DNA of 64,000 bases from Burkholderia sp. FERM BP-3421 (GCF_028657905.1 NZ_CP117782.1:806001-870000); one strand, 5' to 3'; counted from the stretch's first letter, positions 45,751 to 54,392 are shown. Numbers and translations: made by a program. Notes: a model not told the origin generated them from the letters alone.

Positions 45751-46500
45751 TATACGCCCCCGGCTGCGGGTGTCGCCCGCGCACGACTGGTTGGCTATTT
45801 CGAGCTTGGCGCGCATGAGGAAGAATTCGAGGGTAGGAAACGCGACCGCGAAAAGGTCGATCTTGTATTTGAACTGAGCGGCCCGAACCATGAGCCGCGT
45901 AAGCTGGACGATGGCACGCTGGTCCCTGTTCGCATCACGGCGCAAGAGACCCTGAGCTTTAGCGAGAAGGCACATTTTTTCAAGCTGTTTGCGTCGATGA
46001 ACGCGGCGCACGGCGGCGTGGCGACGCACATGGCAGAGCTTCTTGGCAAGCCGTTCGTTGTTGAGGTCTTCCACCGCAAGAGCAGGGACGGCGCACGCAC
46101 CTATGCAAACCTTCGCGGCCCGAGTGGTTACAACGTCAAGGGCACCACGGTTCAGGACCCACTGACGGGTAAGTCTGTTCTTCTCGAAGTGTCGGCGGCG
46201 CTGACGGACGTAAAGGCGTTCATCTGGGACATTGCCGACATTGAGATGTGGAACTCGATTTATATTCCTGGGGAATGGGCAGAACGCAAGGACGAAAAAA
46301 CCGGCGAAGTTACTAGCCCCGCACGATCGAAGAACGTGATCCAGGAAAAGATCATGTCCGCGAAGAACTGGAAGGCGCATCCGCTCGCTGCCGTTGTCGC
46401 TGCCGGCGGCCAGGAGCCGGACCTCCCGGACCCGGAGACGCCGAAACGCGAAACCCCGGAGAACGAAGCAGCAGCCGACCCGCTGGCGTCGATTGGTTGA
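45751..46500 (+). pseudogene. putative phage ssDNA-binding/annealing protein, 5' truncated
   Basis: The open frame reads as a recognisable phage protein from AGVARARLVGYFELGAHEEEFEGR onward (about residues 5-28 of the remnant) to an acidic, proline-rich tail ending DPLASIG. This acidic-tailed layout and its place ahead of an exonuclease suggest a phage ssDNA-binding protein; that identification is moderate. Codons upstream of about 45,751 are the complement of the J-like gene, and no in-frame start occurs near the break. The remnant's TGA overlaps the next gene's TTG start. Confidence 0.6.
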
Positions 46501-46820
46501 GTTTCCAGGCTTATCCCGACCGTGGAACTGGACGCACTTCCCGCATGTTAATGCGGGCGGTGTGCCAGCTTGCTAACGGTAAGCGCGTGTTTGTCGTTTG
46601 CGGCCACTCCGCAGAGCGTGACTACATGCGGCGCATTCTGCGAGATATGGATTTGGAGGGTGATCGAGTGCGGTTCGTCACTCTCCACGATTTATGGCCG
46701 TTGCGCGGGCTGCGAGAGGATGCCGCTGTGTTCGTAGACCATCATGCGCAGGAGACCGCGACTGTCAAGCAGTGGTACGAGTTCTGTGCGACGGTTCGGT
46801 CGAGCGTAGTGCATGAATGA
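46497..46820 (+). CDS. phage P-loop-like small protein
   Basis: The 107-residue protein has near its N-terminus DRGTGRTSRMLMRAV, like a nucleotide-binding loop with Arg in place of the Walker lysine, then a VFVVCGH strand and a VTLHDLWPLRG segment that ends in AVFVDHH. It resembles a minimal phage NTPase-like protein. The start is TTG in a TTGA overlap with the previous stop. It overlaps the following exonuclease start by 8 bp, so it belongs to the replication operon. Confidence 0.65.
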   Translation: MSFQAYPDRGTGRTSRMLMRAVCQLANGKRVFVVCGHSAERDYMRRILRDMDLEGDRVRFVTLHDLWPLRGLREDAAVFVDHHAQETATVKQWYEFCATVRSSVVHE

Positions 46821-47742
46821 TGCCCTGCGCGCAAAGATAGCGCGTGCAGCGGCGGAATGTCCTCAAGCTGGGGCGGGGATGTTCCCGCCCGTCGAGCCGG
46901 GGCGTGCCCTTCACCTGGACGGGGACTATCTAGCCTACTTCGCGGCGGGCGGCGACGACACACAGCCGGGAATGGCGCGGCGTAACGCGTTCGACCGCAT
47001 CGAGACAACGCGACTGCGTACCGGATCGGAATCGGTAGTCGTTCACCTGTCGGCGAGTGGCTGCACGAAAGCACACCGGTTCCACATTGCAACAGTGAAG
47101 CCGTATCAAGGGCAACGCCATAAACGCAAGCCGCGCAACTGGCAGTTCCTTCGGGAAGTCCTTGAGCATTACGAGGGGCCGAACTTCCGCCCGAAAGTCT
47201 GGGTAACGCGGGAGGCGGATGACGGGATGGCCCATTGTTCGCACCTGTCAGACATCGCCATTTCGACACGCGATAAGGACATGCGGATGCTTCCGGGTCT
47301 GCACATCAACTGGATGTCCTGGGAGCTAACGACCGTCCCGCGTGGCGCGTTCGACGTGATCGGCACGGATGGATTGCAGTACGGCCTTAAGTGGTTCTAC
47401 CTGCAAATGCTCCAGGGCGACACGGCCGACAACATCCCCGGATTGCCCTTGCTTTTCGGCCAGCAGTGCGGAGAAGCGCGCGCCGTCAAATACCTCGCGA
47501 GCGTCGCGAACAAAGAGGATGCATACGACCGCGTACAGACCGCCTACGCCGATCATTACGGCGTGACATGGACTGATGCCCTCGTAGAGCAAGCGGGCCT
47601 CCTATGGCTGCGCACGGATGCACAAGCCAGTATCGCGAATGTCGCGGAAGCCTTTCCCGACTGCCCCCACATCGAGCGCGCTCTAGAGCGTCTGGAAGCG
47701 CGCGTAAAACAGGAGTTGAATGAGCTACGAAGGTACGAGTGA
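46813..47742 (+). CDS. phage 5'-3' exonuclease (T7 gp6/FEN-like)
   Basis: The 309-residue protein looks like a T7-gp6/T5-type flap exonuclease: HLDGDYLAYFAAGG gives the first metal aspartate, a KPYQGQRHKRKP segment follows, STRDKDMRML gives further acidic residues and MLQGDTADNIPGLP is the H3TH DNA-binding region near residue 202. Such enzymes remove RNA primers and degrade host DNA. It lies between the P-loop protein and a DNA methyltransferase, overlapping both. Confidence 0.82.
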   Translation: MNDALRAKIARAAAECPQAGAGMFPPVEPGRALHLDGDYLAYFAAGGDDTQPGMARRNAFDRIETTRLRTGSESVVVHLSASGCTKAHRFHIATVKPYQGQRHKRKPRNWQFLREVLEHYEGPNFRPKVWVTREADDGMAHCSHLSDIAISTRDKDMRMLPGLHINWMSWELTTVPRGAFDVIGTDGLQYGLKWFYLQMLQGDTADNIPGLPLLFGQQCGEARAVKYLASVANKEDAYDRVQTAYADHYGVTWTDALVEQAGLLWLRTDAQASIANVAEAFPDCPHIERALERLEARVKQELNELRRYE

Positions 47743-48583
47743 AATTATTTTCGGCGACTGCCGAGAGGCTTTGAAGGTATTTTCTAAGCGAGGCGTGAAG
47801 GCGCAAATGTGCGTTACGAGTCCGCCGTATTTCGGGCTGCGGGATTATGGCGTGTCCAGCCAAATTGGCCTTGAGAACTCGCCTGCCGAGTACGTCGCAG
47901 AAATGGTTAGCGTGTTTCGGCATGTCCGGGACGTACTCTCGGACGATGGGACACTTTGGTTGAACATAGGCGATAGCTACGCAGCAAACAGGAGCTATCA
48001 AGTTCCGAGTACAAAAGGCGGTAGGAAACATGGCGAAAGTCAGGCAGCAGGGGGGCGCGGCAGCAAAGTACCGGAGGGAATGAAGGCAAAGGACTTGATG
48101 GGCATTCCGTGGATGCTGGCCTTTGCGCTTCGCGATGACGGATGGTATCTCCGCCAGGAGATCATTTGGCATAGTCCTAATTCGATGCCAGAGCGCGTTA
48201 CAGATAGGTGTGTCGGTGCTCACGAACACATTTTTCTATTCTCCAAGAGATCAAAGTATTACTTTGACTTCGAGGCAATCCAAGAGACATCAGTGGGTGG
48301 CGGACGGAGGCGTAAGCGGGATGTGTGGGTAGTGAATTCGGCGGCATACAGGGGCGCGCACGGCGCGGTGTTCCCGCCTAAGTTGATTGAGCCGTGTGTG
48401 CTGGCTGGTAGCCGTCCTGGTGACGTGGTGTTAGACCCGTTTATGGGTAGCGGAACTACTGCTGAGGTTGCTTTGCGTACCGGCCGCGCCTACATTGGCT
48501 GCGAACTCAACGCCGAATACAAGACATTGATCGATGCGCGAGTCGCATCCGTATCTCAATTGTTCAAACGGGAGGCGGCATAA
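47720..48583 (+). CDS. phage DNA methyltransferase (N4-cytosine/N6-adenine type)
   Basis: The 287-residue enzyme has catalytic motif IV TSPPYFGLRDYG near residue 34 and the SAM-binding motif I DPFMGSGTT near residue 238, in the order IV then I, which marks a beta-class amino-methyltransferase. No restriction partner is near, so it is an orphan phage methylase, probably protecting phage DNA. It overlaps the exonuclease by 23 bp. Confidence 0.92.
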   Translation: MSYEGTSEIIFGDCREALKVFSKRGVKAQMCVTSPPYFGLRDYGVSSQIGLENSPAEYVAEMVSVFRHVRDVLSDDGTLWLNIGDSYAANRSYQVPSTKGGRKHGESQAAGGRGSKVPEGMKAKDLMGIPWMLAFALRDDGWYLRQEIIWHSPNSMPERVTDRCVGAHEHIFLFSKRSKYYFDFEAIQETSVGGGRRRKRDVWVVNSAAYRGAHGAVFPPKLIEPCVLAGSRPGDVVLDPFMGSGTTAEVALRTGRAYIGCELNAEYKTLIDARVASVSQLFKREAA

Positions 48584-48594
48584 CTTTCAAAAAA

Positions 48595-48969
48595 TTGTCC
48601 AAGGGTGACGTGGCAGGCTACCGCGAGAAACTGCGGAAAGAACAGGGCAACCGATGCCCTATCACTGGTTGGCACCTTACCGACGACATCGTAGCCGACC
48701 ACTGCCACAAATCCGGGATGATGCGCGCGGCGCTGCCTCGCTGGGTTAATGCCGTGCTGGGGCGCGTCGAGAACTGGGCCGGGCGCGTCGGTGGAGGTGT
48801 TCCGGTCCCGACGTTCTTGCGGAAGTGCGCCGACTACATCGAGCATTACGAGCTTTTCCCATCGTTCGTTTTCCATCCGCTGCACAAGACACCGGAGGAG
48901 AAGAAGGAAGCCGCAAAGAAGAAAGCGGCCAAGCGACGCGCAGCGAAGAAAGCGGAGGCCAGCAAGTGA
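48595..48969 (+). CDS. phage endonuclease VII-like (His-Me finger) nuclease
   Basis: The 124-residue protein has the CPITGW zinc-type turn and VADHCHKSGMMRAALPRWVN, the DHCH-x-SG core of recombination endonuclease VII, followed by a lysine/alanine-rich basic tail (KKEAAKKKAAKRRAAKK). These enzymes resolve branched phage DNA. The start assigned is TTG at 48595; no ATG occurs before the core. Its stop overlaps the GTG of the next gene. Confidence 0.82.
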   Translation: MSKGDVAGYREKLRKEQGNRCPITGWHLTDDIVADHCHKSGMMRAALPRWVNAVLGRVENWAGRVGGGVPVPTFLRKCADYIEHYELFPSFVFHPLHKTPEEKKEAAKKKAAKRRAAKKAEASK

Positions 48970-49754
48970 AGAAGCCTCGCATCCTGTCCTTGGACATCGA
49001 AACGTCCCCGATTCTGGGTTACGTGTGGTCGCTCTGGAAACAAAATGTTGGCCTGAATCAGATTCACAGAGAATGGTGCATCTTGTCTTTCTGCGCGAAG
49101 TGGCTGGACGATCCTCGTGTGATCTATCACGACACCAGCGGGCAGCGGAACAAAGAGGACGACCGCCGCATCGTTCGGAAGCTGTGGAAACTGCTTGATC
49201 AAGCCGACATCGTTGTTGCACAGAACGGAGTCAAGTTCGATGTGCGCAAGATCAATGCGCGGTTCATCTTGCTCGGTATGCAGCCTCCGTCGCCGTTCCG
49301 CGTTGTCGATACGATGCTGGAGGCCCGGAAGCATTTCGGGTTCACGTCGAACAAGCTGGAATGGCTTACAGCGAAGCTGTGTAAGACGCACAAGAAAAAG
49401 AAGCACGCGAAGTTCCCCGGCTTCGAACTCTGGCGGGAATGCCTCAAAGGCAATCCGGAAGCGTGGGCCGAGATGCGTTCGTACAACACTGACGACGTGC
49501 TTAGTCTCGAAGAAATGTACCTCGTAATGCGTCCGTGGATTACGGGACACCCGAACGTTGGCAACTACGACAGTGCGGTAGGCGACGGGCCGAAGTGTGA
49601 CCGATGCGGCAGCACGAATGTTCGTCGGAAGGGTCTCCGTTACACCCAAGTCGGTCAGTACCCGCGCTACCACTGCCAAGCATGCGGGGCGTGGAGCCGT
49701 GGTCGCCTAACGGTCAATTCGAAGCAGCACAAGGCGAACCTACTCGTTAGTTGA
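48966..49754 (+). CDS. phage RNase H-like 3'-5' exonuclease with C-terminal zinc ribbon
   Basis: The 262-residue protein has a DnaQ/PolB-type exonuclease fold: ExoI LDIETSP at residues about 9-15, ExoII NGVKFDVRKIN near 85 and ExoIII SYNTDDVLSLEEMY near 178. It ends in a CDRCGS...CQACG zinc ribbon. It could be a stand-alone proofreading or nuclease subunit; no phage DNA polymerase is present in what remains. The GTG start overlaps the previous stop (GTGA), and upstream frame to 48825 is a shadow. Confidence 0.82.
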   Translation: MKKPRILSLDIETSPILGYVWSLWKQNVGLNQIHREWCILSFCAKWLDDPRVIYHDTSGQRNKEDDRRIVRKLWKLLDQADIVVAQNGVKFDVRKINARFILLGMQPPSPFRVVDTMLEARKHFGFTSNKLEWLTAKLCKTHKKKKHAKFPGFELWRECLKGNPEAWAEMRSYNTDDVLSLEEMYLVMRPWITGHPNVGNYDSAVGDGPKCDRCGSTNVRRKGLRYTQVGQYPRYHCQACGAWSRGRLTVNSKQHKANLLVS

Positions 49755-49966
49755 TGCTGTCACAAGTCCAAACGTTCTACCAATACGGGCGTACCGCAGC
49801 GTCGGAGGGATTCGACGTTGCGGACGCTCCTTTTGATCGCGGTACAGCGGGGCGTGTCAAGTGGCTACGCGGATTTTATGCATATCTAGATGAAAGCACT
49901 TCTGATTCACGCAGCAGAGGAGGCGGCGGAGTTCACGCAAGCCGCGATGAAGAATGCCCGGAGTGA
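49754..49966 (+). CDS. small phage protein, unknown
   Basis: The 70-residue frame begins MLSQVQTFYQYGRTAASEGFDVADAPFD over its first 28 residues and contains GRVKWLRGFYAYLDE, a Trp/Gly/Tyr-rich core seen in several small phage proteins. The C-terminal third (SRSRGGGGVHAS) overlaps the following gene by 77 bp and may be shadow, so the natural protein could be shorter or frameshifted. Its start touches the exonuclease stop. Confidence 0.45.
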   Translation: MLSQVQTFYQYGRTAASEGFDVADAPFDRGTAGRVKWLRGFYAYLDESTSDSRSRGGGGVHASRDEECPE

Positions 49967-50114
49967 TTGGGGCAGACGGAAATTGACAGACGAGGCCGCC
50001 GACTTGGCGGCTTTTCTTTTGGTGATGCAGGAGCGCGGCGCGATCGATCCGGAGCGGTTCGGGAAGCTCCTCGCGTCGAAGGCACGAAAGATGAGGAGGA
50101 AGTACTGCCGATGA
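49890..50114 (+). CDS. phage MazG-like protein
   Basis: The 74-residue protein has the short helical layout of phage MazG-like nucleotide pyrophosphohydrolases: AEEAAEFTQAAMK holds the paired glutamates of the ExxE motif, followed by KLTDEAADLAAFLLVM with the second acidic pair, and a basic C-terminus. Such enzymes act on non-canonical nucleotides or ppGpp. Its last bases overlap the next start (ATGA). Confidence 0.65.
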   Translation: MKALLIHAAEEAAEFTQAAMKNARSDWGRRKLTDEAADLAAFLLVMQERGAIDPERFGKLLASKARKMRRKYCR

Positions 50115-50410
50115 GCGGCGATCAAACCTGTGGGCCAGAGCATGCCTCAACGAACGTATACGAGAACGATTTGAAGGACATTATTCTGAAGGCATTCGTA
50201 GCATCAGCGATGGTAGACCTACTGGGCATGGAGGACGATCCGGCGTCCCAGGATGTACAGGCGTTTATGACTACGCACCCGAAAGTGGAGAAGGAGATTA
50301 CGGCGGCCCTGGAGGCTCCCGGCATGGAGGAGACCTTTAAAGAGTACGCACGCGATGCAGCCCGTACGGCGCTTGTCGCCCTGAAGGAACACGTAGGCGA
50401 GGCGGCTTGA
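50111..50410 (+). CDS. small phage protein, unknown (99 aa)
   Basis: The 99-residue acidic protein starts MSGDQTCGPEHASTNVYEND and is predicted helical throughout (DLKDIILKAFVASAMVDLL, MEETFKEYARDAARTALVALKEHV). No family is recognised. It is coupled by overlaps to the MazG-like gene before it and the 62-residue gene after it. Confidence 0.6.
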   Translation: MSGDQTCGPEHASTNVYENDLKDIILKAFVASAMVDLLGMEDDPASQDVQAFMTTHPKVEKEITAALEAPGMEETFKEYARDAARTALVALKEHVGEAA

Positions 50411-50595
50411 ACGTTCAAGCCTGCATCAACCAAGCGGCCTACAACGCGTTCTACGATCTGGCCGCATGCGCTCTTGAGACGCACAACCCGGAGCGCGCCG
50501 TGCAGCGGATTATTGAGGCACGGGACTATCTCCCACGGGCTGACGTGAGTCGGCTTGTGCAGGAGCTTGAAGCGGATTACTACGAGTTCGCATGA
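50407..50595 (+). CDS. small phage protein, unknown (62 aa)
   Basis: The 62-residue helical protein begins with a TTG start overlapping the previous stop (TTGA) and reads MNVQACINQAAYNAF and later RIIEARDYLPRADVSRLVQELEADYYEFA (positions 34-62). No family is recognised. It is the last gene of the replication block before a 430-bp regulatory gap. Confidence 0.5.
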   Translation: MNVQACINQAAYNAFYDLAACALETHNPERAVQRIIEARDYLPRADVSRLVQELEADYYEFA

Positions 50596-50844
50596 AAACT
50601 GTTGCGCGTTCGCGACGCGCCATACGACAACTTGTGTAGGAGAGAGCGTGACGCGGAAATGTGGAGAATGATGCGACGTGATCCCGAGTGAAGAAGAATG
50701 AAATTCTAGTGCACGCCACTGTTCCATATTTATTCACTGTCAAGTCACCCGGGATGAATTTTTCCTTTTGAGATTGCTTGGAGATTGCCTTGGGTGTGGC
50801 TTATCCTTGGTTCCCAAGCGGCGTACATACGTCGCGGGTAAATG

Positions 50845-50864
50845 TAGAGCGTTTAAACGCTCTA
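50845..50864. promoter_or_regulatory. perfect 20-bp palindrome upstream of the phage RNA polymerase
   Basis: TAGAGCGTTT and AAACGCTCTA form a gap-free 20-bp palindrome. The inner GCGTTTAAAC recurs once, at 50971-50980, spanning the stop codon of the small frame between them. A palindrome of this length without a T-run is more like a dimeric-repressor or nuclease site than a terminator. Confidence 0.6.
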
Positions 50865-50885
50865 ATGGAATAGTTAAGGAATGCT

Positions 50886-50978
50886 ATGCAAATGATTAAA
50901 CCCGAGGTTCTGTATCTCATACTGTCCGCCACATACGCCCTTATGGCTTGGGCGCATATCGCGAGCAACAGCGTTTAA
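50886..50978 (+). CDS. 30-residue membrane peptide upstream of the phage RNA polymerase
   Basis: A start codon with AAGGA 5 bp upstream opens a 30-codon frame, MQMIKPEVLYLILSATYALM and ten more residues, with one hydrophobic helix. It lies between the 20-bp palindrome and a terminator in the leader of the RNA polymerase gene. It may be a small membrane protein or a leader peptide; only its ribosome site and composition support it. Confidence 0.45.
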   Translation: MQMIKPEVLYLILSATYALMAWAHIASNSV

Positions 50979-50986
50979 ACATGGAA

Positions 50987-51013
50987 CCCGCCTGCGGAAC
51001 AGGCGGGCTTTTC
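50987..51013 (+). terminator. terminator just upstream of the phage RNA polymerase gene
   Basis: CCCGCCTG and CAGGCGGG pair around CGGAA and are followed by CTTTT. The hairpin ends 12 bp before the RNA polymerase ATG, so transcription from upstream would be reduced before reaching that gene. Confidence 0.75.
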
Positions 51014-51024
51014 TTCGGAGGTAG

Positions 51025-53334
51025 ATGACCGCTATTTCGGAGTATCAGAGCCTTCGCGAAAAGGCCGTAGCAGTATCCATTACCAGAATTCCCGATGTTC
51101 GCCCGTATGCTCGCCGCCATGTTGCGCGGCTACAAGATCAAGGGCTCGCAAGTGCAATCATCAAGCAACTGTGCCGTGAAGCGCAGAGCAGCCGCCGTAC
51201 CACAGACGGCACGGGACTGACGAACCGGGCGACCCTTGCTGCGGGACTGGAGGTTTTCCTCTCCGCGTTGGAAACCGCAAAGCAGACCAAGCGGAAGGTC
51301 TCCAAGATCGAACACAAGGGCGGCAAGTACAACCCTCTAAACGCCGTGGACGTAGCCGCCCAGGCGGACGCTACATGGGACGCGATTTGCGGCATGTTGG
51401 GCCGGATGGCTGATCCGGATAGACCGCTGAGTGTGCAGACGCTCGCGGGGGCCTTGGCGGGCCGTCTCCGCAATCTGACGGGCGGTGCACCAGAGTACGG
51501 TGAACTCGGATACGAGCGGGCAGCATTGCTTCTGCTGGATCACTTCTGCGCGGCTACTGGTTGGCTGGAGGAGCGAACCGGCGAAACCAAGATGATGAGC
51601 CGCACGCGCAAGCCGAACACGTTCCACCTCACGGCACGATTCATGGAAGAGGTCGCAGGCGACGGCCTCGCGGTGGACTTCGCGGAGCGGCGGCCGATGC
51701 TCGTTCCTCCAGTGCCGTGGACGACGTTCGCAACGCATGGAGGATACCTTCACGACCAGATTCCAGCAGTGCGTGGCACGCGCCGACCGATTGAGTCGGA
51801 GGTGATCGTATCGGCATTGAATGCGTTGCAAGCGACACGCTTCCGGGTGAATCGCCGCGTGCTTGAAGTCGCACAGACATTCAAGACGAATGCGGAGGAC
51901 ATGCGCGGAGCCGTCATCAATGGCAAGTACATCGAGGCCCGGCACGACACGCCGGAATCGCTTCGCCGCGCCAAGACGATCCGCAGCGCGCTCACGTTGG
52001 CCGCGATGCAGGAACTAGCCGACGAAGGGGCGTTTTACTTTCCGTGGAATCTCGATTGGCGCGGCCGGATGTATCCCGCAACCAGCATCATTAGCCCGCA
52101 GGGCGCGGACTTGTGCAAGGGCTGTTTGGAATTCTCTGACGGGGCGCCACTGGGCCGTGATGGCGGAAAGTGGCTCGCTATCCACCTGTGCAATCTTGCG
52201 GGTGAAGACAAAGTAACTTTGGACGGAAAGAAGGTTCATAGGACGCCTGCTGAGCGAGAGGCATGGACCCGTAGTCAGGAGTCTATGATTCTTCGCGTCG
52301 CGGCTGATCCTCGAAGCAATATGGAGTGGATGAAGGCGGATAAGCCGTGGCAGTTCCTCGCGGCGTGCTTCGAGTGGGCCGGGTTTCAGGAGGAGGGCAA
52401 CGCATTCCGGAGCCGTCTTGCGGGTGCGCAGGACGGAAGTTGTAGCGGGGTGCAGATGCTTGCGGGCATGACGCGGGACGCATCTGCGGGCGCAATGGTG
52501 AACCTCGTACCGAGCGAGCGCGGCGACGACTATTACGGGCGGATGGCCGATGCCTTATCCAAGCGCCTGTGTGATCTTGTTGACCGCGCTGACACAGCGA
52601 CTATGACGCGCCTGCAATTCTGGGCTGAGAAGTCGATCGACCGAGACCTGTTGAAGGCTCCGAGCATGACTAAGGTGTACAGCGCGGGAACGTACACGTT
52701 CGGGGAACAAGTGCAGAACAAGACGGGCGCACCGGATGCGGAGTCGATGTGGCTGGCTGCGCAAATCAATGCATGCTTTTCGGATGTCGCGCCGGGGATG
52801 CTCAACGCGATGGCATATCTACAGGCTGTGTCCGACGTGATGACGGCTGTGGGCCTGCCGTTGGTATGGCGAACGCCTGCGGGGCTACGGGTTGAGCAGG
52901 CGCGGGTAGCGCGCAATAGTGTTGTGCTCAAGACGCAGATTGCAGGCCCTACCAGTGCAAGAAAGCGCACGTTCTCGGTAGATGCCGACACCCTCAGCAA
53001 AAACAGTCAGCGTGCCGGGGTAGCGCCCAATTTCGTGCATGGCGTCGACGCTTCGCACATGGCGCTCGTCGTGAACGATTTGCACGGGAATGGCGTCCGT
53101 AATTTCTGGATGATTCACGACTCTTTCGGCGCACCGTTTGCCCAATGCGGAGAGGTGTTCCGCAGCACGCGGGATCAATTTATCGAGCTGATGTCTCCGG
53201 ACTTGCTGCGCCGCTGGACTGATGACGTGACAGCGGCCCTCACGGGAGAGCAGCGTCTCCCGCTTCCCGAACTACCTCAGTACGGCGACCTTGATCTAGG
53301 CGTTGTGCGCGAGTCGGCTTACGCGTGGTTCTAG
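51025..53334 (+). CDS. T7-like single-subunit DNA-directed RNA polymerase
   Basis: The 769-residue protein is a phage single-subunit RNA polymerase. Compared with T7 it keeps FPWNLDWRGRMYPATSIISPQG (residues 339-360), the first catalytic aspartate Asp470 in QDGSCSGVQ (T7 Asp537), the O-helix residues Arg540, Lys544 and Tyr552 (T7 Arg627, Lys631, Tyr639), and Asp699 in IHDSFG (T7 Asp812). It ends in aromatic FAF-like AWF. It is about 110 residues shorter than T7 polymerase, mainly at the N-terminus. All key residues are intact, so it may be active. GGAGG lies 5 bp before the ATG. Confidence 0.95.
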   Translation: MTAISEYQSLREKAVAVSITRIPDVRPYARRHVARLQDQGLASAIIKQLCREAQSSRRTTDGTGLTNRATLAAGLEVFLSALETAKQTKRKVSKIEHKGGKYNPLNAVDVAAQADATWDAICGMLGRMADPDRPLSVQTLAGALAGRLRNLTGGAPEYGELGYERAALLLLDHFCAATGWLEERTGETKMMSRTRKPNTFHLTARFMEEVAGDGLAVDFAERRPMLVPPVPWTTFATHGGYLHDQIPAVRGTRRPIESEVIVSALNALQATRFRVNRRVLEVAQTFKTNAEDMRGAVINGKYIEARHDTPESLRRAKTIRSALTLAAMQELADEGAFYFPWNLDWRGRMYPATSIISPQGADLCKGCLEFSDGAPLGRDGGKWLAIHLCNLAGEDKVTLDGKKVHRTPAEREAWTRSQESMILRVAADPRSNMEWMKADKPWQFLAACFEWAGFQEEGNAFRSRLAGAQDGSCSGVQMLAGMTRDASAGAMVNLVPSERGDDYYGRMADALSKRLCDLVDRADTATMTRLQFWAEKSIDRDLLKAPSMTKVYSAGTYTFGEQVQNKTGAPDAESMWLAAQINACFSDVAPGMLNAMAYLQAVSDVMTAVGLPLVWRTPAGLRVEQARVARNSVVLKTQIAGPTSARKRTFSVDADTLSKNSQRAGVAPNFVHGVDASHMALVVNDLHGNGVRNFWMIHDSFGAPFAQCGEVFRSTRDQFIELMSPDLLRRWTDDVTAALTGEQRLPLPELPQYGDLDLGVVRESAYAWF

Positions 53335-53399
53335 CTTTCATTGTGAAAGAACGTGTAAACTTCTCGTCGGGGCTAAACGATTACAACTCAAACAAGACA

Positions 53400-54260
53400 A
53401 TGATCAAACAACTAACTGCCGTAGCTGTGCTTTCTGCATCCTTGGCCGCATGCGGGGGTGGCGACGATACCAACTCGGCGCAACCGAATAACGTTGCGCC
53501 CGCAATCAAGCTAACGTTTTCCGGTGTGCCTCTGGTTCCTGTCGCTAACCGCGCGCGCGTGATGGCTGCTGCGGATGCTTCGGCGTCTTCCCCGACCGTG
53601 CCGGACTCGCAAGACACGATCAATCGCTTGCAAGCGGCGTTCAAGGCGCGCGGGGCGGACATCGGCGTGTACCCGGGCGTCGTCAACGGAACGAAGTTGC
53701 ACGACATCGTTATGAGAGTGAACAACGGAGTCGGGCCTACGTTCGCGGAGATTAACGCGGCGAACGTGAACATTTCGACGTGGACACTGGTGAATTTCCA
53801 GTACGACGACATGACGGGCTACATCGATACACCAGAAAAGAAGGCGATGGCCGAACAGTTCTACAAGGACATTCGGGTGTACGCCGCGCAGGAGTACATC
53901 AAGGGCAACGTCGTGTACTTCGCGAATCCCGTTCTATCGTGCTTGCCGGACAAGTTCGGTAGTGACGGCTGGCGCGTCGTTACCGCTACAGAGTCACTGC
54001 AAGTCGCGCTGAGTAGCGGGGGCGACAACCTCGGGCATGCGGTCGGCGGAGTCAAGCCCGCTAAGGAGCGCATGGGGAGCGATTGCCAAACTCCGGATAC
54101 GGCCACCCAAGCTGTGTACATTGATAGCATCGCCGACCCGCTCACTAACGATTACAAGCTGGCTTTGGATACTATCGACAAATGCAAGCACAACCCGGAG
54201 GCGATTCCGGAGAACGAGCGCGCTGGACAGTGCTGGGGCATCAAGCAAGAAAAGAAGTAA
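53400..54260 (+). CDS. prophage-borne lipoprotein, unknown function
   Basis: The 286-residue protein begins MIKQLTAVAVLSASLAACGGG, a lipoprotein signal with lipobox LAAC, so Cys18 is probably lipidated. The mature domain has no family I recognise; it contains several cysteines (for example SCLPDKFG, GSDCQTPD, DKCKHNP) and ends CWGIKQEKK. It sits alone after the RNA polymerase gene, as moron cargo genes do, and could alter the lysogen's surface. The start at 53400 is set by the signal peptide. Confidence 0.7.
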   Translation: MIKQLTAVAVLSASLAACGGGDDTNSAQPNNVAPAIKLTFSGVPLVPVANRARVMAAADASASSPTVPDSQDTINRLQAAFKARGADIGVYPGVVNGTKLHDIVMRVNNGVGPTFAEINAANVNISTWTLVNFQYDDMTGYIDTPEKKAMAEQFYKDIRVYAAQEYIKGNVVYFANPVLSCLPDKFGSDGWRVVTATESLQVALSSGGDNLGHAVGGVKPAKERMGSDCQTPDTATQAVYIDSIADPLTNDYKLALDTIDKCKHNPEAIPENERAGQCWGIKQEKK

Positions 54261-54392
54261 CTACACATCGCGTAGCTCGGAGGCGACCTTGACACTTGCG
54301 TTTAGGAGCCTCCTGAGCGCAATTATTTCTAGGACCATGCGGCAGTCGATCCGGATTGATCTATAGTGATTGACATCGGACGAGGGTCGATC

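Noticed and set aside
48595..48969. T7 endonuclease I (gp3)
   Set aside because: The DHCH core and CPITGW turn fit endonuclease VII, not the endonuclease I fold.
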